Of a stretch of 64,000 nt of DNA, positions 45,368 to 55,688 are shown piece by piece. This DNA comes from DATDIC01 sp963777625. GTDB lineage: Bacteria > Pseudomonadota > Alphaproteobacteria > Acetobacterales > Acetobacteraceae. The notes below the pieces were generated by a model. The model was not told the DNA's origin, searched no databases, and saw only the letters and a list, made by a program, of their open reading frames with translations. Within the stretch, counting starts at the first letter, position 1. Each line of letters starts with the position of its first letter. The stretch is taken from NCBI GenBank assembly GCA_963777625.1, contig CAVZRO010000019.1, forward strand, positions 149,812 through 213,811. The letters run 5' to 3'. Both the position numbers and the translations under genes were made by a program.

Positions 45368-45640
45368 TTACTGTACTGCGTCCTTCAGGCCCTTGCCGGC
45401 CTTGAAGCGGACTGTGGTGGAGGCGGCGATCTTCATTGCTTCCCCGGTCCGAGGGTTCCGGCCCGTGCCCGCCTTGCGGTTGGCGGTCGCGAAAGTGCCG
45501 AACCCGACCAGGCGCACCTCCTCCTTCTTTTTTAACGCGCCTTCTATTGCACCGAACACCGCATCGACCACCTCGCTCGCTTTCGCGCGCGAAAGTTCCG
45601 TCTCCTCGGCCACTGCTGCAATCAGTTCCATTTTATTCAC
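45368..45640 (-). CDS. hup: DNA-binding protein HU
   Basis: 90 residues from GTG 45640 (VNKMELIAAVAEETELSRAK) behind a GGGGGA site; the in-frame ATG at 45631 would cut three residues off the family N-terminus. Contains the HU/IHF signature GFGTFATANRKAGTGRNPRT with the beta-arm that wraps DNA and the Pro that intercalates. It lies 183 bases downstream of lon, the usual alphaproteobacterial neighbour order clpX-lon-hup. Confidence 0.96.
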   Translation of the reverse strand: MNKMELIAAVAEETELSRAKASEVVDAVFGAIEGALKKKEEVRLVGFGTFATANRKAGTGRNPRTGEAMKIAASTTVRFKAGKGLKDAVQ

Positions 45641-45823
45641 GAGAAAAATCCCCCCTGGGCGGTGAACGGCGGTGGTGGCAGGACCAGGACCGGTAAGTCG
45701 TGGCCAACCGAACGAGGCACAGTAAATGGCGGATTTCCGCCGCGTCAACGGACGGACACACAACTGGAGGGGAAACAAGGGGCCGGGCGCCCCCTAACGC
45801 CCGGCCTGTGACTAAGGTCCCAA

Positions 45824-48277
45824 TCAGTGGGTCAAGGAGGCCCCAAACTCGGCGGGCTTGAGAGGAGTGACCGGCTCTGGTGGCTCCTCCCATTCAATCG
45901 GCTCCGGCCGGCGAACCAGCGCCTGAGCGATCACCTCGTCCACCTCGGCGACAGGAATGAGCGTCAGGTTCCGTTTCACGTTGTCCGGGATTTCCGCCAA
46001 ATCCTTCTCGTTCTCCTTAGGGATAAAAACTGTGGTGATCCCGGCCCGCAACGCGGCCAACAGCTTTTCCTTCAGGCCACCAATGGGTAGCACCCGCCCC
46101 CGCAAGGTGATCTCGCCAGTCATCGCCACGTCACGACGAATAGGGACGCCCGTCAGCACAGAGACGATCGAGGTCGCCATGGCGATACCAGCAGAGGGGC
46201 CATCCTTCGGGGTCGCCCCCTCCGGCACGTGCACGTGGATATCGCGTTTCTCGAACAGGGTAGGCTTGATGCCGAACCTGATCGAGCGCGAGCGCACATA
46301 GCTGAGCGCCGCCGACACGCTTTCCTGCATCACGTCGCCAAGCTTGCCGGTAGTTTTGACGTTACCCTTGCCGGGCAGCATGACGGATTCGATCGTCAGT
46401 ATCTCACCGCCGACCTCGGTCCATGCCAAGCCAGTAACAACGCCCACCATGTCCTCGGCTTCGGTTTCACCGAACCGGAACTTCCTGACGCCAGCGTATT
46501 TCTCCACGTTCTTACGGCTGATCATCACCTTCTTGGTTTTCTTGGTGACAATCTCGCGGACCGCCTTCCGCGCGAGATTCGCAATCTCCCGCTCCAGGTT
46601 ACGCACCCCGGCCTCGCGCGTGTAGTAGCGGATCAGGTCACGCAGCCCTTCCTCGGAAATCGACCACTCTTCCTTCTTCAGCCCGTGCGCCTCCGACTGC
46701 TTGGCGATCAGGTGACGCTTGGCGATCTCGACCTTCTCATCCTCGGTGTACCCGGGAATGCGAATGATCTCCATGCGGTCCATCAACGGCTGCGGCATGC
46801 GCAGGCTGTTCGCCGTAGTGACGAACATCACGTCCGACAGGTCGTAGTCCACCTCCAGATAATGGTCATTGAACGTGCTGTTCTGCTCCGGGTCCAGCAC
46901 TTCCAGCAACGCAGAGGACGGATCGCCGCGCCAGTCAGCACCCAGCTTGTCCACCTCGTCGAGCAGGAACAACGGGTTCGACGTCTTCGCCTTCTTCATG
47001 CCCTGCAAGACCTTGCCGGGCATCGAACCGATATAGGTTCGCCGGTGGCCACGAATTTCTGCTTCGTCGCGCACCCCGCCCAGCGACATACGCACAAACT
47101 GCCGACCTGTGGCGCGGGCGATCGACTTGCCGAGCGAAGTTTTGCCCACGCCAGGCGGGCCCACCAGGCACAGGATCGCGCCACGCACCTTCGGACTGCG
47201 CGCCTGAACAGCCAGATACTCGATGATCCGCTCTTTGACCTTCTCCAGCCCGTAATGGTCGTTTTCCAGCACCTTTTCCGCTTCGACCACGTCGTTGCGG
47301 ATCTTGCTGCGCTTCTTCCACGGCAGAGCCAGCATCCAGTCCAGGTAGTTGCGCACTACGGTGGCCTCGGCGCTCATCGGGCTCATGGTCTTGAGCTTCT
47401 TGAGCTCCGCCACGGCCTTTTCGCGCGCTTCTTTCGAGAGCTTGGTCTTCTTGATCTTGGCTTCCAGCTCGGCAGTCTCGTCCTTGCCGTCCTCGCCCTC
47501 GCCCAGCTCCTTCTGGATCGCCTTCAGTTGCTCGTTCAGGTAGTCACTCGCGCTGGGTCTTCTCCATCTGCCGCTTGACGCGGTTGCGGATGCGCTTTTC
47601 CACCTGCAGCACGCCAATCTCGGCTTCCATGTGCCCGAACACCCGCTCCAGGCGCTCGCCGACCTTCTGCGTTTCCAGCACTTCCTGTTTTTCGGCAATC
47701 TTCAGATTGAGATGCGCCGCCACCGTATCGGCAAGCTTGCTGGGATCCTCGATCTGGTTGAGGCTGACCAGCACCTCCGGCGCTATCTTCTTGTTCAATT
47801 TGATATATTGTTCGAACTGAGACACCACGGTGCGCCCCAGCGCCTCCAGCTCCTTCGGGTCGCCCTGCTGGTCGGGAAGCGCCTCGACCACCGCCTCGAA
47901 ATAAGCCTGGGTCTCACCGAAACTGGCAATGCCTGCCCGCCGCCCGCCCTCTACAAGCACCTTGACCGTGCCATCGGGAAGCTTCAGCAACTGCAGGATC
48001 GTCGAAATTGTGCCGATCCGATAGATATCGTCGGTACCGGATCATCCTGGGTGGCGTTCTTCTGCGCGACCAGCAGTATCTGCTTGTCGTCCTTCATCAC
48101 CGCTTCCAGGGCGCGGACGGACTTCTCCCGCCCTACGAACAGCGGCACGATCATGTGCGGAAACACAACGATGTCCCGCAGCGGCAGGACGGGCAGCAAG
48201 TCACCCCGCACTGGTTTCTCGCCTTCTCCAGATGGGCGCCCCGGCTGGACCGGGTCTGGCCGATCGAGTTCAGTCAT
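45824..48277 (-). pseudogene. lon: ATP-dependent protease Lon, two frameshifts (probably sequence errors)
   Basis: Restored length is 817 residues. ATG 48277 behind AGGAGG. N-terminal substrate domain (LPVLPLRDIVVFPHMIVPLF), AAA+ module (Walker A GPPGVGKTS, Walker B LFLLDEVDKLG), protease domain with catalytic Ser in EGATPKDGPSAGIAMATSI and Lys in GGLKEKLLAALRAGI. A missing G at about 48037-48040 (DDP to GTDDIYRIGT) and an extra base at 47545 (turning REYYLNEQL into a stop) place residues about 80-244 in another frame; the two indels cancel, so start and C-terminal half share one frame. Lon degrades misfolded and regulatory proteins. Confidence 0.94.
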
Positions 48278-48343
48278 TGTTGACCTCCTTCTGGACAGTC
48301 ACAGCGCGATCCGCCCGATGCCGGCACAGACCACGCTTGAAAC

Positions 48344-48372
48344 GGGCCCTGGGTCCGACGGGCCTAGGGCCC
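48344..48372. other. Strong inverted repeat in the clpX-lon gap
   Basis: Seven-bp arms GGGCCCT / AGGGCCC (48344-48350, 48366-48372), with further pairing inside across one mismatch. No T-tract follows on either strand, so it is a leader stem of lon or a rho-independent remnant of clpX. The 191-base gap shows no gene. Confidence 0.4.
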
Positions 48373-48468
48373 AGCGGCTTCATGCCCATGTCATGGAAGC
48401 GGGATATCGGCAGCACAGCGGGGACACGCAAGGTCTTGACATCGCAGGCCGTCCCGGAACGCCGTGTC

Positions 48469-49722
48469 TCAGGCGCTGGTCTCCGCCCGCTCCTTGCCGT
48501 ACAGATACAGCGGATTGGAACGGGCTTCGGCGACTTCCCGGTTGATCACCACCTCCTCGACCCCATCCAACCCGGGCAACTCGAACATGGTTCCCAGCAG
48601 GATCAACTCCATAATGGAGCGCAGCCCCCGGGCGCCGGTCCGCCGGGCGATCGCTCTGACGGCCACCGACCGCATAGCGTCTTCGGTAAACGAGAGCTTC
48701 ACGCCCTCCATCTCGAAAAGGCGGCCATACTGTTTGATCAGTGCGTTCTTCGGCTTTGTCAGTATCTCCACCAACGCGTCCTCGTCGAGGTCCTCAAGGG
48801 TCGCCACGACCGGCAGACGGCCGATGAACTCAGGGATCAGGCCGAATTTCAGCAGATCCTCAGGTTCGACCTCGCGCAAAATCGCCCCGGTTCGCCGCTC
48901 ATCTGGGGCACGGACCTCGGCACCATAGCCTACGCCGGATCCCTTGCCGCGGGCTCCGATGATCCGTTCCAGGCCCGAGAAGGCCCCACCGCAAATGAAC
49001 AGGATGTTGGTCGTATCGACCTGCAGGAATTCCTGCTGCGGGTGTTTTCGTCCTCCCTGGGGCGGCACCGATGCGATCGTGCCCTCCATGATTTTCAGCA
49101 GCGCCTGCTGCACCCCCTCCCCGGAGACGTCGCGGGTGATCGAGGGGTTGTCCGATTTACGGGAAATCTTATCGACCTCGTCGATATAGACAATGCCTCG
49201 TTGTGCCCGTTCCACGTTGTAGTCGGATGCCTGCAATAGCTTGAGGATGATGTTCTCGACATCCTCGCCGACATAGCCTGCTTCTGTCAGGGTCGTGGCG
49301 TCCGCCATGGTGAACGGCACATCCAGTATTCGAGCCAGCGTCTGCGCCAGCAACGTCTTCCCCGACCCGGTCGGTCCCACCAGCAGGATGTTGGACTTGG
49401 CAATTTCGACGTCGTTGTTCTTCTGCCCATGCGCAAGCCGCTTGTAGTGGTTGTGGACAGCGACCGAGAGTACTCGCTTCGCATGGTCCTGCCCGATGAC
49501 ATAATCGTCCAGGACCTTGCAGATTTCCTTGGGGGTCGGCACGCCATCCCGCGACTTGATCAGATGGGTCTTGTGCTCCTCACGGATTATGTCCATGCAG
49601 AGCTCGACGCACTCGTCGCAGATGAACACCGTCGGCCCGGCAATCAGCTTCCGCACCTCATGCTGCGATTTGCCGCAGAATGAGCAGTAGAGGGTATTCT
49701 TCAACTCGCCGGACTTGCTCAT
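48469..49722 (-). CDS. clpX: ClpXP protease ATPase subunit ClpX
   Basis: 417 residues from ATG 49722 (MSKSGELKNTLYCSFCGKSQ). N-terminal zinc-binding domain with four Cys (YCSFCGKS, FICDECVELC). Walker A is GPTGSGKT, Walker B IVYIDEVDKI; pore loop GYVGEDVENI; sensor region GLIPEFIGRLPVVATLEDLD; IGF-type ClpP loop region lies near KGSGVGYGAEVR. Unfolds substrates for ClpP. The frame extends upstream, but the zinc domain fixes the start. 180 bases after clpP. Confidence 0.97.
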   Translation of the reverse strand: MSKSGELKNTLYCSFCGKSQHEVRKLIAGPTVFICDECVELCMDIIREEHKTHLIKSRDGVPTPKEICKVLDDYVIGQDHAKRVLSVAVHNHYKRLAHGQKNNDVEIAKSNILLVGPTGSGKTLLAQTLARILDVPFTMADATTLTEAGYVGEDVENIILKLLQASDYNVERAQRGIVYIDEVDKISRKSDNPSITRDVSGEGVQQALLKIMEGTIASVPPQGGRKHPQQEFLQVDTTNILFICGGAFSGLERIIGARGKGSGVGYGAEVRAPDERRTGAILREVEPEDLLKFGLIPEFIGRLPVVATLEDLDEDALVEILTKPKNALIKQYGRLFEMEGVKLSFTEDAMRSVAVRAIARRTGARGLRSIMELILLGTMFELPGLDGVEEVVINREVAEARSNPLYLYGKERAETSA

Positions 49723-49902
49723 GGGCACTCCTGTCCCGGTTGGACTGGGACCTGATGGACAGCTTAGCCCTCGTCGGCCGCGCCCGACAAGAACCGATGG
49801 GACGCGCTCAGCCACCCGAGCGGGCGGATCAACCGAATAGCCGGGCAACGCACTAGCCCTGGAAGAACGCCCGCAACAGTGACCTAGCTCACCATCGCCC
49901 GT

Positions 49903-50547
49903 TCAGGATCGGGCGGACTCCTCCGCGGGGAGGGGACGATTCTCCACCACCTGATCGACAATTCCGAAATCCCGCGCCTCCTCGGCCGACATATAGCTAT
50001 CGCGCTCCAGCTTGCGCTCGATCGCTTCAATCGGTTGACCGGTATGGCGAACGTAAATCTCGTTCAAACGTTTGCGCAGGGTGAGTATCTCACGGGCCTG
50101 GATCTCGATATCAGTCGCCTGCCCCTGGGCTCCGCCGGACGGCTGGTGAACCATGATCCGCGAATTCGGCAGGGCAAATCGTTTGCCATGGGCCCCGGCG
50201 GTCAGTAGCAGGCTGCCCATCGAGGCGGCCATACCGATGCACACCGTGCTGACCGGACTGCGGATATATTGCATGGTGTCGTAGATCGCCAGCCCCGAAG
50301 ACACCACGCCACCGGGACTGTTTATATAAAGGGCAATATCCTTGTTCGGATTCTCAAACTCCAAAAATAGGAACTGGGCGCAGATCAGGGACGAGACCTG
50401 GTCGAACACCGCGCCGGTCAGGAACACGATCCGTTCCTTGAGCAAGCGGGAATAGATGTCGAATGCCCGCTCACCCCGCGCCGTCTGCTCGACGACCATC
50501 GGCACGAGCGTGTTGTTATAGATTTCTACGGGGTCACGCTCGGGCAT
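49903..50547 (-). CDS. clpP: ATP-dependent Clp protease proteolytic subunit
   Basis: 214 residues from ATG 50547 (MPERDPVEIYNNTLVPMVVE), preceded by GAAGGTG; a TTG five codons upstream is too close to its own AGGA. Serine protease tetradecamer. Catalytic Ser is in CIGMAASMGSLLL, His in RIMVHQPSGGAQG, Asp in the following RDSYMSAEEARDFGIVDQVV segment or its neighbourhood. Operon order tig-clpP-clpX-lon. Confidence 0.97.
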   Translation of the reverse strand: MPERDPVEIYNNTLVPMVVEQTARGERAFDIYSRLLKERIVFLTGAVFDQVSSLICAQFLFLEFENPNKDIALYINSPGGVVSSGLAIYDTMQYIRSPVSTVCIGMAASMGSLLLTAGAHGKRFALPNSRIMVHQPSGGAQGQATDIEIQAREILTLRKRLNEIYVRHTGQPIEAIERKLERDSYMSAEEARDFGIVDQVVENRPLPAEESARS

Positions 50548-50590
50548 GTCGGTCACCTTCAATCCTTGGAGATCGATAAATAGGAATGAA

Positions 50591-50627
50591 AGACTGACAG
50601 GGAAGATGCGGTCTTCCGAGGCCTGTC
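50591..50627 (-). terminator. Hairpin directly after the tig stop codon
   Basis: Outer arms GACAG / CTGTC (50596-50600, 50623-50627) with bulge, inner GGAAGA / TCTTCC (50601-50606, 50612-50617). The minus-strand sequence after it is AGTCTTTCATTCC, a weak T-tract. Probably a partial terminator setting the tig to clpP ratio. Confidence 0.45.
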
Positions 50628-51980
50628 TCAGACCGCGCTCGCGCTCTCTGCGGCCGGCTCCCTGGCCAGTTCCTCGGGTGTCGCTGCCTGTTCGGTCAGC
50701 TTGGCCAGCTCCAGGACAAAATCCACCACCTTGTCCTCGAACAATGGTCCCCTGAGGGTTTCGGCGGCACCCGGGTTCTTCCGGAAAAACTCCATCACCT
50801 GCGCCTCCTGACCCGGATAGCGCAAAGCCTCGGCCCGCATCGCCCGCGACATTTCGTCGCTGCTCACATTGATCGAGTTGATCCGCCCGATCTCCGCCAA
50901 CAGCAGCCCCAACCGCACCCGACGCTCCGCAATACTCCGGTAATCCGCCCGCAGCGTCGCCTCGTCCTTATCTTTGTCATCGTCGTCCAGGCGACCTTCC
51001 TTGCGGTCGCTCTCGAGTCGCTGCCAAATCTGGTCGAACTCCGCCTCGACCATGCCCTCTGGCGACGCAAACGACACCAGGTCGTTCAGTCGGTCGAGCA
51101 GTTGGCGCTTCAGCCGAAGTCGCGCAAGCTGATCATATTCCCGCTGTATCTGGTTGCGCGCCAGGTCCCGCAACTCCTCCAGATTGTCGAAGCCGATTTT
51201 TTGGGCCAGCTCATCGTTCACCGTCGGCACGACCGCACGCTGGACGCGCTTGGCCGTAATCTCGAACTGCGCCTCCTTTCCGGCCAGGGCGGCGGTTCCA
51301 TAATCAGTCGGAAACGTTAGTGTAATCAATCGTGTATCGGCAGCGTGAATACCCTCGAGCTGCTCGCTGAAACCGGCGATGAAACCCGGGCCACCCACCT
51401 CCACACTCACGTCGGTCCCGCGCCCGCCGGGAAACTCCACGTCGTCCACCTTTCCGGTATAATCTACTATGACGATCTGGCCCTTTTGCGCGCCCTGCTC
51501 CCCGAGCTCTTCGGGCGCGATCTCGACCAGTTCGCGGTTCCGGTCCGCAATACGGCCGAGCGCCTCGTCCACCGCCTCCGGCGTCGTTTCCGCCTTCAAT
51601 CGGGTCAGCTCGATAGCGGAGAAATCCGGCAACGTAATGTCCGGCAGCAGCTCCACCTCAACCTTGAACTCCAGATCCCGCGCCGGGTCCGCGCTGACAA
51701 GGTCCACCTTCGGCTGTAGGGCGGCCCGCAAGCCGCGTTCGCTGAGCACCTGGCGCGTTGCGTCGCTCACTGACTGCTCAACAACCTCAGCCGTTACAGC
51801 CGAGCCAAAGCGCTGCCGTACGACAGGCAGCGGAACCTTGCCCGGACGGAACCCCGGCAACCGCAGCGTCTTACCGAGATCCACCAACCGGGCGGTACGC
51901 CGGTGCTCGATGTCGTCCGCCGCCAGTACGATCGTGTAGGCTCGCTTCAGCCCTTCGGCCAAGGTTTCGGTAACCTGCAT
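50628..51980 (-). CDS. tig: Trigger factor
   Basis: 450 residues from ATG 51980 (MQVTETLAEGLKRAYTIVLA); the frame continues into the tRNA-Leu region upstream but that part is not protein-like. Ribosome-binding signature GFRPGKVPLPVVRQRFG; PPIase FKBP domain QIVIVDYTGKVDDVEFPGGR; C-terminal chaperone arms. It binds L23 at the tunnel exit. First gene of tig-clpP-clpX-lon. The C-terminus is Ala/Glu-rich. Confidence 0.97.
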   Translation of the reverse strand: MQVTETLAEGLKRAYTIVLAADDIEHRRTARLVDLGKTLRLPGFRPGKVPLPVVRQRFGSAVTAEVVEQSVSDATRQVLSERGLRAALQPKVDLVSADPARDLEFKVEVELLPDITLPDFSAIELTRLKAETTPEAVDEALGRIADRNRELVEIAPEELGEQGAQKGQIVIVDYTGKVDDVEFPGGRGTDVSVEVGGPGFIAGFSEQLEGIHAADTRLITLTFPTDYGTAALAGKEAQFEITAKRVQRAVVPTVNDELAQKIGFDNLEELRDLARNQIQREYDQLARLRLKRQLLDRLNDLVSFASPEGMVEAEFDQIWQRLESDRKEGRLDDDDKDKDEATLRADYRSIAERRVRLGLLLAEIGRINSINVSSDEMSRAMRAEALRYPGQEAQVMEFFRKNPGAAETLRGPLFEDKVVDFVLELAKLTEQAATPEELAREPAAESASAV

Positions 51981-52004
51981 GTGCCGCGAAAATCCCCAAT
52001 TCTC

Positions 52005-52089
<85 letters not shown>

Positions 52090-52410
52090 TTCCGGCCCAC
52101 TGGCCCAAGCGGCGACCGCGGCGCGGGTTTACAGCAGCATATCCGGGGCGGCAAGGCTATGTCCTGACCAACCCCAGACCGTTCGACCGGGGACACACGC
52201 CGACAAAAGCGCGTGTCATTGGCGCGGCACCACGCTATTTTTCGCTGTTCCCCTTTGACCGCATGCGAACTGAGTGACAATCTCAACGAGACATAGAAGG
52301 GGGCTTGCTAAAACCTGTGCGAGTAATGTTTGTCTCTAATTTGGTATCGCGCCAGCGCGCCGCCTTTCCGATGGCGGCCCTCCGCGCCTGCCCCGCAGCC
52401 GGGAGTGCCG
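52090..52410. other. Non-coding gap between tRNA-Leu and the IclR gene
   Basis: 321 bases that must hold the divergent promoters of tRNA-Leu/tig (minus) and the iclR-type gene (plus). I see no gene and no confident promoter boxes. Confidence 0.4.
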
Positions 52411-53367
52411 ATGGCCGTCGCTAGCAAAATGGAGGGGAAACCTCGCAGCAGCGCGCGTGCCACCAAGCAGTCAACCGGCGCACGCGCCAAGGCACAACCC
52501 AAGCCCAAGGCATCCCCCCCCGATTACAGCATCGCAGCAGTCGATCGGGCGCTTGATTTGCTCGAGGCGCTGGCCAGAGTTGGTCCGGCACCCTTGGGCA
52601 ATATCGCTGATTCGGCCGCCTGCACGCGCACCGCGGCGTTTCGTCTCCTGCGTACCCTCCAGGCCCGCGGCTTCGCAATTCAGGATGAAGCTCGCGGCCT
52701 GTGGCGACTGGGAGCACGCTGGGGTGTGCTGGGTCGCGCCGCCCAGGATCAGGGTGCTCTGGCAGCGACCGCAACGCCCTTCCTGGCCGAACTTGGCCGC
52801 GCCGTGGGCGAGAATACCTATCTCAGGACGCGTGACGGTTTGCAGGCAGAGACGGTCGCCCTCTTCCAGGTCGAACCCGAACTCCGCCTTTACTCCACCA
52901 TCGGCGCACGCGGACCACTGCATGCCGGAGCGAGCCGGTTGCTTTTGGCTTATGCCCCAGAGGCCGTCCAGACCCAGGTCCTGGCGCAGCGTCTGCCCCG
53001 TTTCACTCCGGCAACACGGACAGATCCGACCTGGATCGCTGCTGATCTCCAGCGAATTCGTGCCCGCGGCTACCTGATCACCGCGGATGAGGTGCATCCT
53101 GGGGCCGTTTCCGCGACTGTACCTGTGCGCGATGCTGGCGGCCAGGTCGTCGCCGCTTTGTTCGTCACGGCGCCTTCAATGCGCATGCGCCCGCCCCGAC
53201 CACGGTCTCTCTTGCCGCAGGTCCTGGATGCCGCTGCAAGGCTGTCGCGGGCCTTGGGGGCGCAAATTCCGGATCAACCCGAGCCGGTGAAGCCGGACGC
53301 CGGTAAGCTACGCGGGGAATTGTCGTACCGCCCAGCCACGGCGCCGGTATTCGCGTCCCGACCGTGA
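52411..53367 (+). CDS. IclR-family transcriptional regulator
   Basis: 318 residues from ATG 52411, behind GGGAG. After a basic, Lys/Ala/Pro-rich N-terminal tail (1-40) comes the winged HTH (AAVDRALDLLEALARVGPAP, TRTAAFRLLRTLQARGFAIQ) and the GAF-like effector domain (GARGPLHAGASRLLLAYAPE, ITADEVHPGAVSATVPVRDA). Such proteins control catabolic operons in response to aromatic or sugar acids. No target operon is adjacent; it is convergent with the SGNH hydrolase gene. The ligand is unknown. Confidence 0.9.
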   Translation: MAVASKMEGKPRSSARATKQSTGARAKAQPKPKASPPDYSIAAVDRALDLLEALARVGPAPLGNIADSAACTRTAAFRLLRTLQARGFAIQDEARGLWRLGARWGVLGRAAQDQGALAATATPFLAELGRAVGENTYLRTRDGLQAETVALFQVEPELRLYSTIGARGPLHAGASRLLLAYAPEAVQTQVLAQRLPRFTPATRTDPTWIAADLQRIRARGYLITADEVHPGAVSATVPVRDAGGQVVAALFVTAPSMRMRPPRPRSLLPQVLDAAARLSRALGAQIPDQPEPVKPDAGKLRGELSYRPATAPVFASRP

Positions 53368-53398
53368 GCGTCGGGCTTGGGGCAGATCGCGGGCGCCG

Positions 53399-54161
53399 CT
53401 AGCGGCGGGCGGAGAATGCAGGCGGCGAAACTGCGGCGATGATGGCCTGCGCAAGCGCCCTGGCAACACATAAATAGCCGAGATCATTGTGGTGAAGCCC
53501 ATCGGTGGCGATAAAATCCGATGGCGGGGGCACCGCCTTTTTCCCATGCCAGCATCAACAGATCTCGTGAAAACAGCCCAGCGCCAGTGGCATGCGCCAA
53601 CTCTGATAGCACATCATCGAACTCGTGGCCGTCCTTCGCCGCGAGAATACGGGGCGCGCGCTGATTGTCCATCAGCACCACATCGATCCCCGCCTTTTGT
53701 AGTCGCTGAATCCCGTCACCGACGAGCTGTCTGAACCGCGCCGGGTCGGAATCGCGTAGTGTCGCGTTTGCACCGACCTGCCAAACCACGAGCTGCGGGC
53801 GGACCGCAATAACATCGGCTTCGAGCCGAGCGGCTTCACTAGGGGCATCCTGCCCGCCGATCCCTCGATTAACCACGGCCACGTGACGATCGGGAAGGCT
53901 TGAAGACAAGCTCGTCTGCAACTCCGCCGGATAGGTCCGCCCCGGCGTGGACGCCATCGCACCTTCGGTTGAGCTCGATCCCAGGGCAACGATGACAGCC
54001 TGTTCACCTCGGGCGATGGCCTGGCGGAGATGCGGAAGCTGAAGCGGCCCCAATAGCTGGCTCGCAGGGCACGCGTCCCTGGCCAAAGCCTGGATCGCAG
54101 AGAACTGGATCGGTAAAACCACAAGAATGGCGATCAAGAGAACGTGACGAAACCTTCCCAT
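53399..54161 (-). pseudogene. Secreted SGNH/GDSL hydrolase, one frameshift (probably sequence error)
   Basis: Restored length is 253 residues. ATG 54161 with signal peptide (MGRFRHVLLIAILVVLPIQF). Block I is VIVALGSSSTEGAMAS (nucleophile Ser; GSSSTEG in place of GDS); block II Gly in VVNRGIGGQD; block III Asn in WQVGANATLRD. A run of five G at 53526-53530 (plus strand) is one too long; shortening it restores FIATDGLHHNDLGYLCVARA, which contains the block V Asp and His. As assembled, the catalytic His is lost. Probably a periplasmic esterase or acetylhydrolase; substrate unknown. Confidence 0.82.
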
Positions 54162-54247
54162 TGGTAATTTAAGGTCACAAAGCGGCTCCTGAGTTCCACC
54201 CGGATTCAGTGGCCACCGTGGAACTTTTTTATACAAAGGCTCCGAAT

Positions 54248-55688
54248 CTACGCAGCCGTCCCCCCGACGGTGAGGCTGGCCAGCTTCAATGTCGGTTGGC
54301 CTACCCCCACCGGCACGCCTTGGCCGTTTTTGCCGCAGGTCCCGATGCCAGGGTCCAGCGCCAAATCATCCCCGATCATCGTGACGCGCGGTCAGGGCAT
54401 CCGGCCCATTGCCGATCAGCGTGGCGCCTTTGACCGGAGCAGTTACCTTGCCGTCCTCAATCAAATACGCCTCGCTGGCTGAGAACACGAACTTGCCAGA
54501 CGTGATATCGACCTGCCCCCCGCCAAAGTTCACCGCATAGAGTCCCTTGCGGACCGAGCGGATCATCTCGTCCGCGGCATGCGTCCCTGCCAACATCACG
54601 GTGTTCGTCATCCGCGGCATAGGCGCATGAGCGTACGACTGTCGCCTGCCATTCCCGGTCGCTCGCACCCGCATCAGTCGGGCGCTCAGCCGGTCCTGCA
54701 TGAAGCCTGTCAGAACACCGTCCTCAATCAGCACGGTCCGGTTCGTCGGGGTTCCTTCATCATCTACTGTCAGGCTGCCGCGCCGGTCCGGCATCGTTCC
54801 ATCATCCACCACCGTAACGCCCGGCGACGCGATCCTTTGCCCGAGCAGCCCGGCAAAGGCAGAGGTCTTCTTGCGATTGAAATCACCCTCGAGCCCGTGG
54901 CCGACTGCCTCATGCAGCAGTATGCCCGGCCAACCCGGCCCGAGGACGACCTCCATGTCGCCGGCCGGCGCAGGTCGGCTCTCCAGATTTACCAGGGCCT
55001 GCCGCAGCGCCTCATCGACGGCACCGCGCCAGACGGCCGCCTCGGTTACCTTCTCATACCCAAACCGGCCACCGGTCCCGTAGCTGCCGGTTTCACGTCG
55101 GCCGCCCTGCTCCACAACCACCGAAACATTGAACCGGACCAGCGGACGCAGATCGGCAACCCGGGTACCGTCGGGCCGCAGAATCTGGATGGCCTGCCAC
55201 TCACCGGAGAGCGACGCCATCACCTGCTTGACACGCGGATCCTTGCCCCTGGCATAGACGTCGATCTCGCTCAGCAATGCCGCACGCGCTTCGAAATCCG
55301 CGGCGACCAGCGGATTGGCCTCGGCATAGAGCCGCGCATTGGTTCGACGCGGAGGCTCGGCGGTAACCCCCGAATGCCCGGACGCCACGGCGGCGACGCT
55401 CGCCGCGGCCCTTTCCAGTGCGCCTTCCGACAGTTCCCCGGCATGGGCGTATCCGGTTGCCTCTCCTGCTACGGCACGAAGGCCGAAGCCCGTGAAGCTG
55501 TCAAAGCTGGCGCTGCGAATGCGCCCGTCATCAAGAGCGATCTGCTCACTCTCACGGTATTCCAGGAACAGTTCGCCATCGTCGCTGCGGGCAAGCGCCT
55601 CAGTCGTCGCGCGCTCAGCCGTGGATCGACTTAGCGCCGCATCAGCGCGTTCAAAAAACAGCTCGTCCGTGGTCGAAAGGGCACTCAT
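54248..55688 (-). pseudogene. tldD: Metalloprotease TldD, one frameshift (probably sequence error)
   Basis: Restored length is 479 residues, normal for TldD. Peptidase U62; with TldE/PmbA it cleaves unfolded or modified peptides (microcin B17 leader, CcdA). The zinc motif HExxxH is HEAVGHGLEGDFNRK; a downstream Cys is in the restored GIGTCGKNGQGVPVGVGQP. An extra base at about 54386-54391 changes LTRVTMIGDD into a premature stop 39 residues early; the rest to the TAG at 54248 is intact. It overlaps the stop of the histidine kinase gene (ATGA). No tldE is in the window. Confidence 0.92.

Noticed and set aside
52267..52410. Upstream start for the IclR regulator at about 52330
   Set aside because: The extra 27 residues are low-complexity and lack a ribosome-binding site; ATG 52411 has GGGAG at proper spacing.
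54248..55688. TldD as the dedicated maturation protease of the repeat peptide
   Set aside because: It is 35 kb away, is in an operon with ctaA, and TldD is widespread in genomes without such peptides; no evidence links them.
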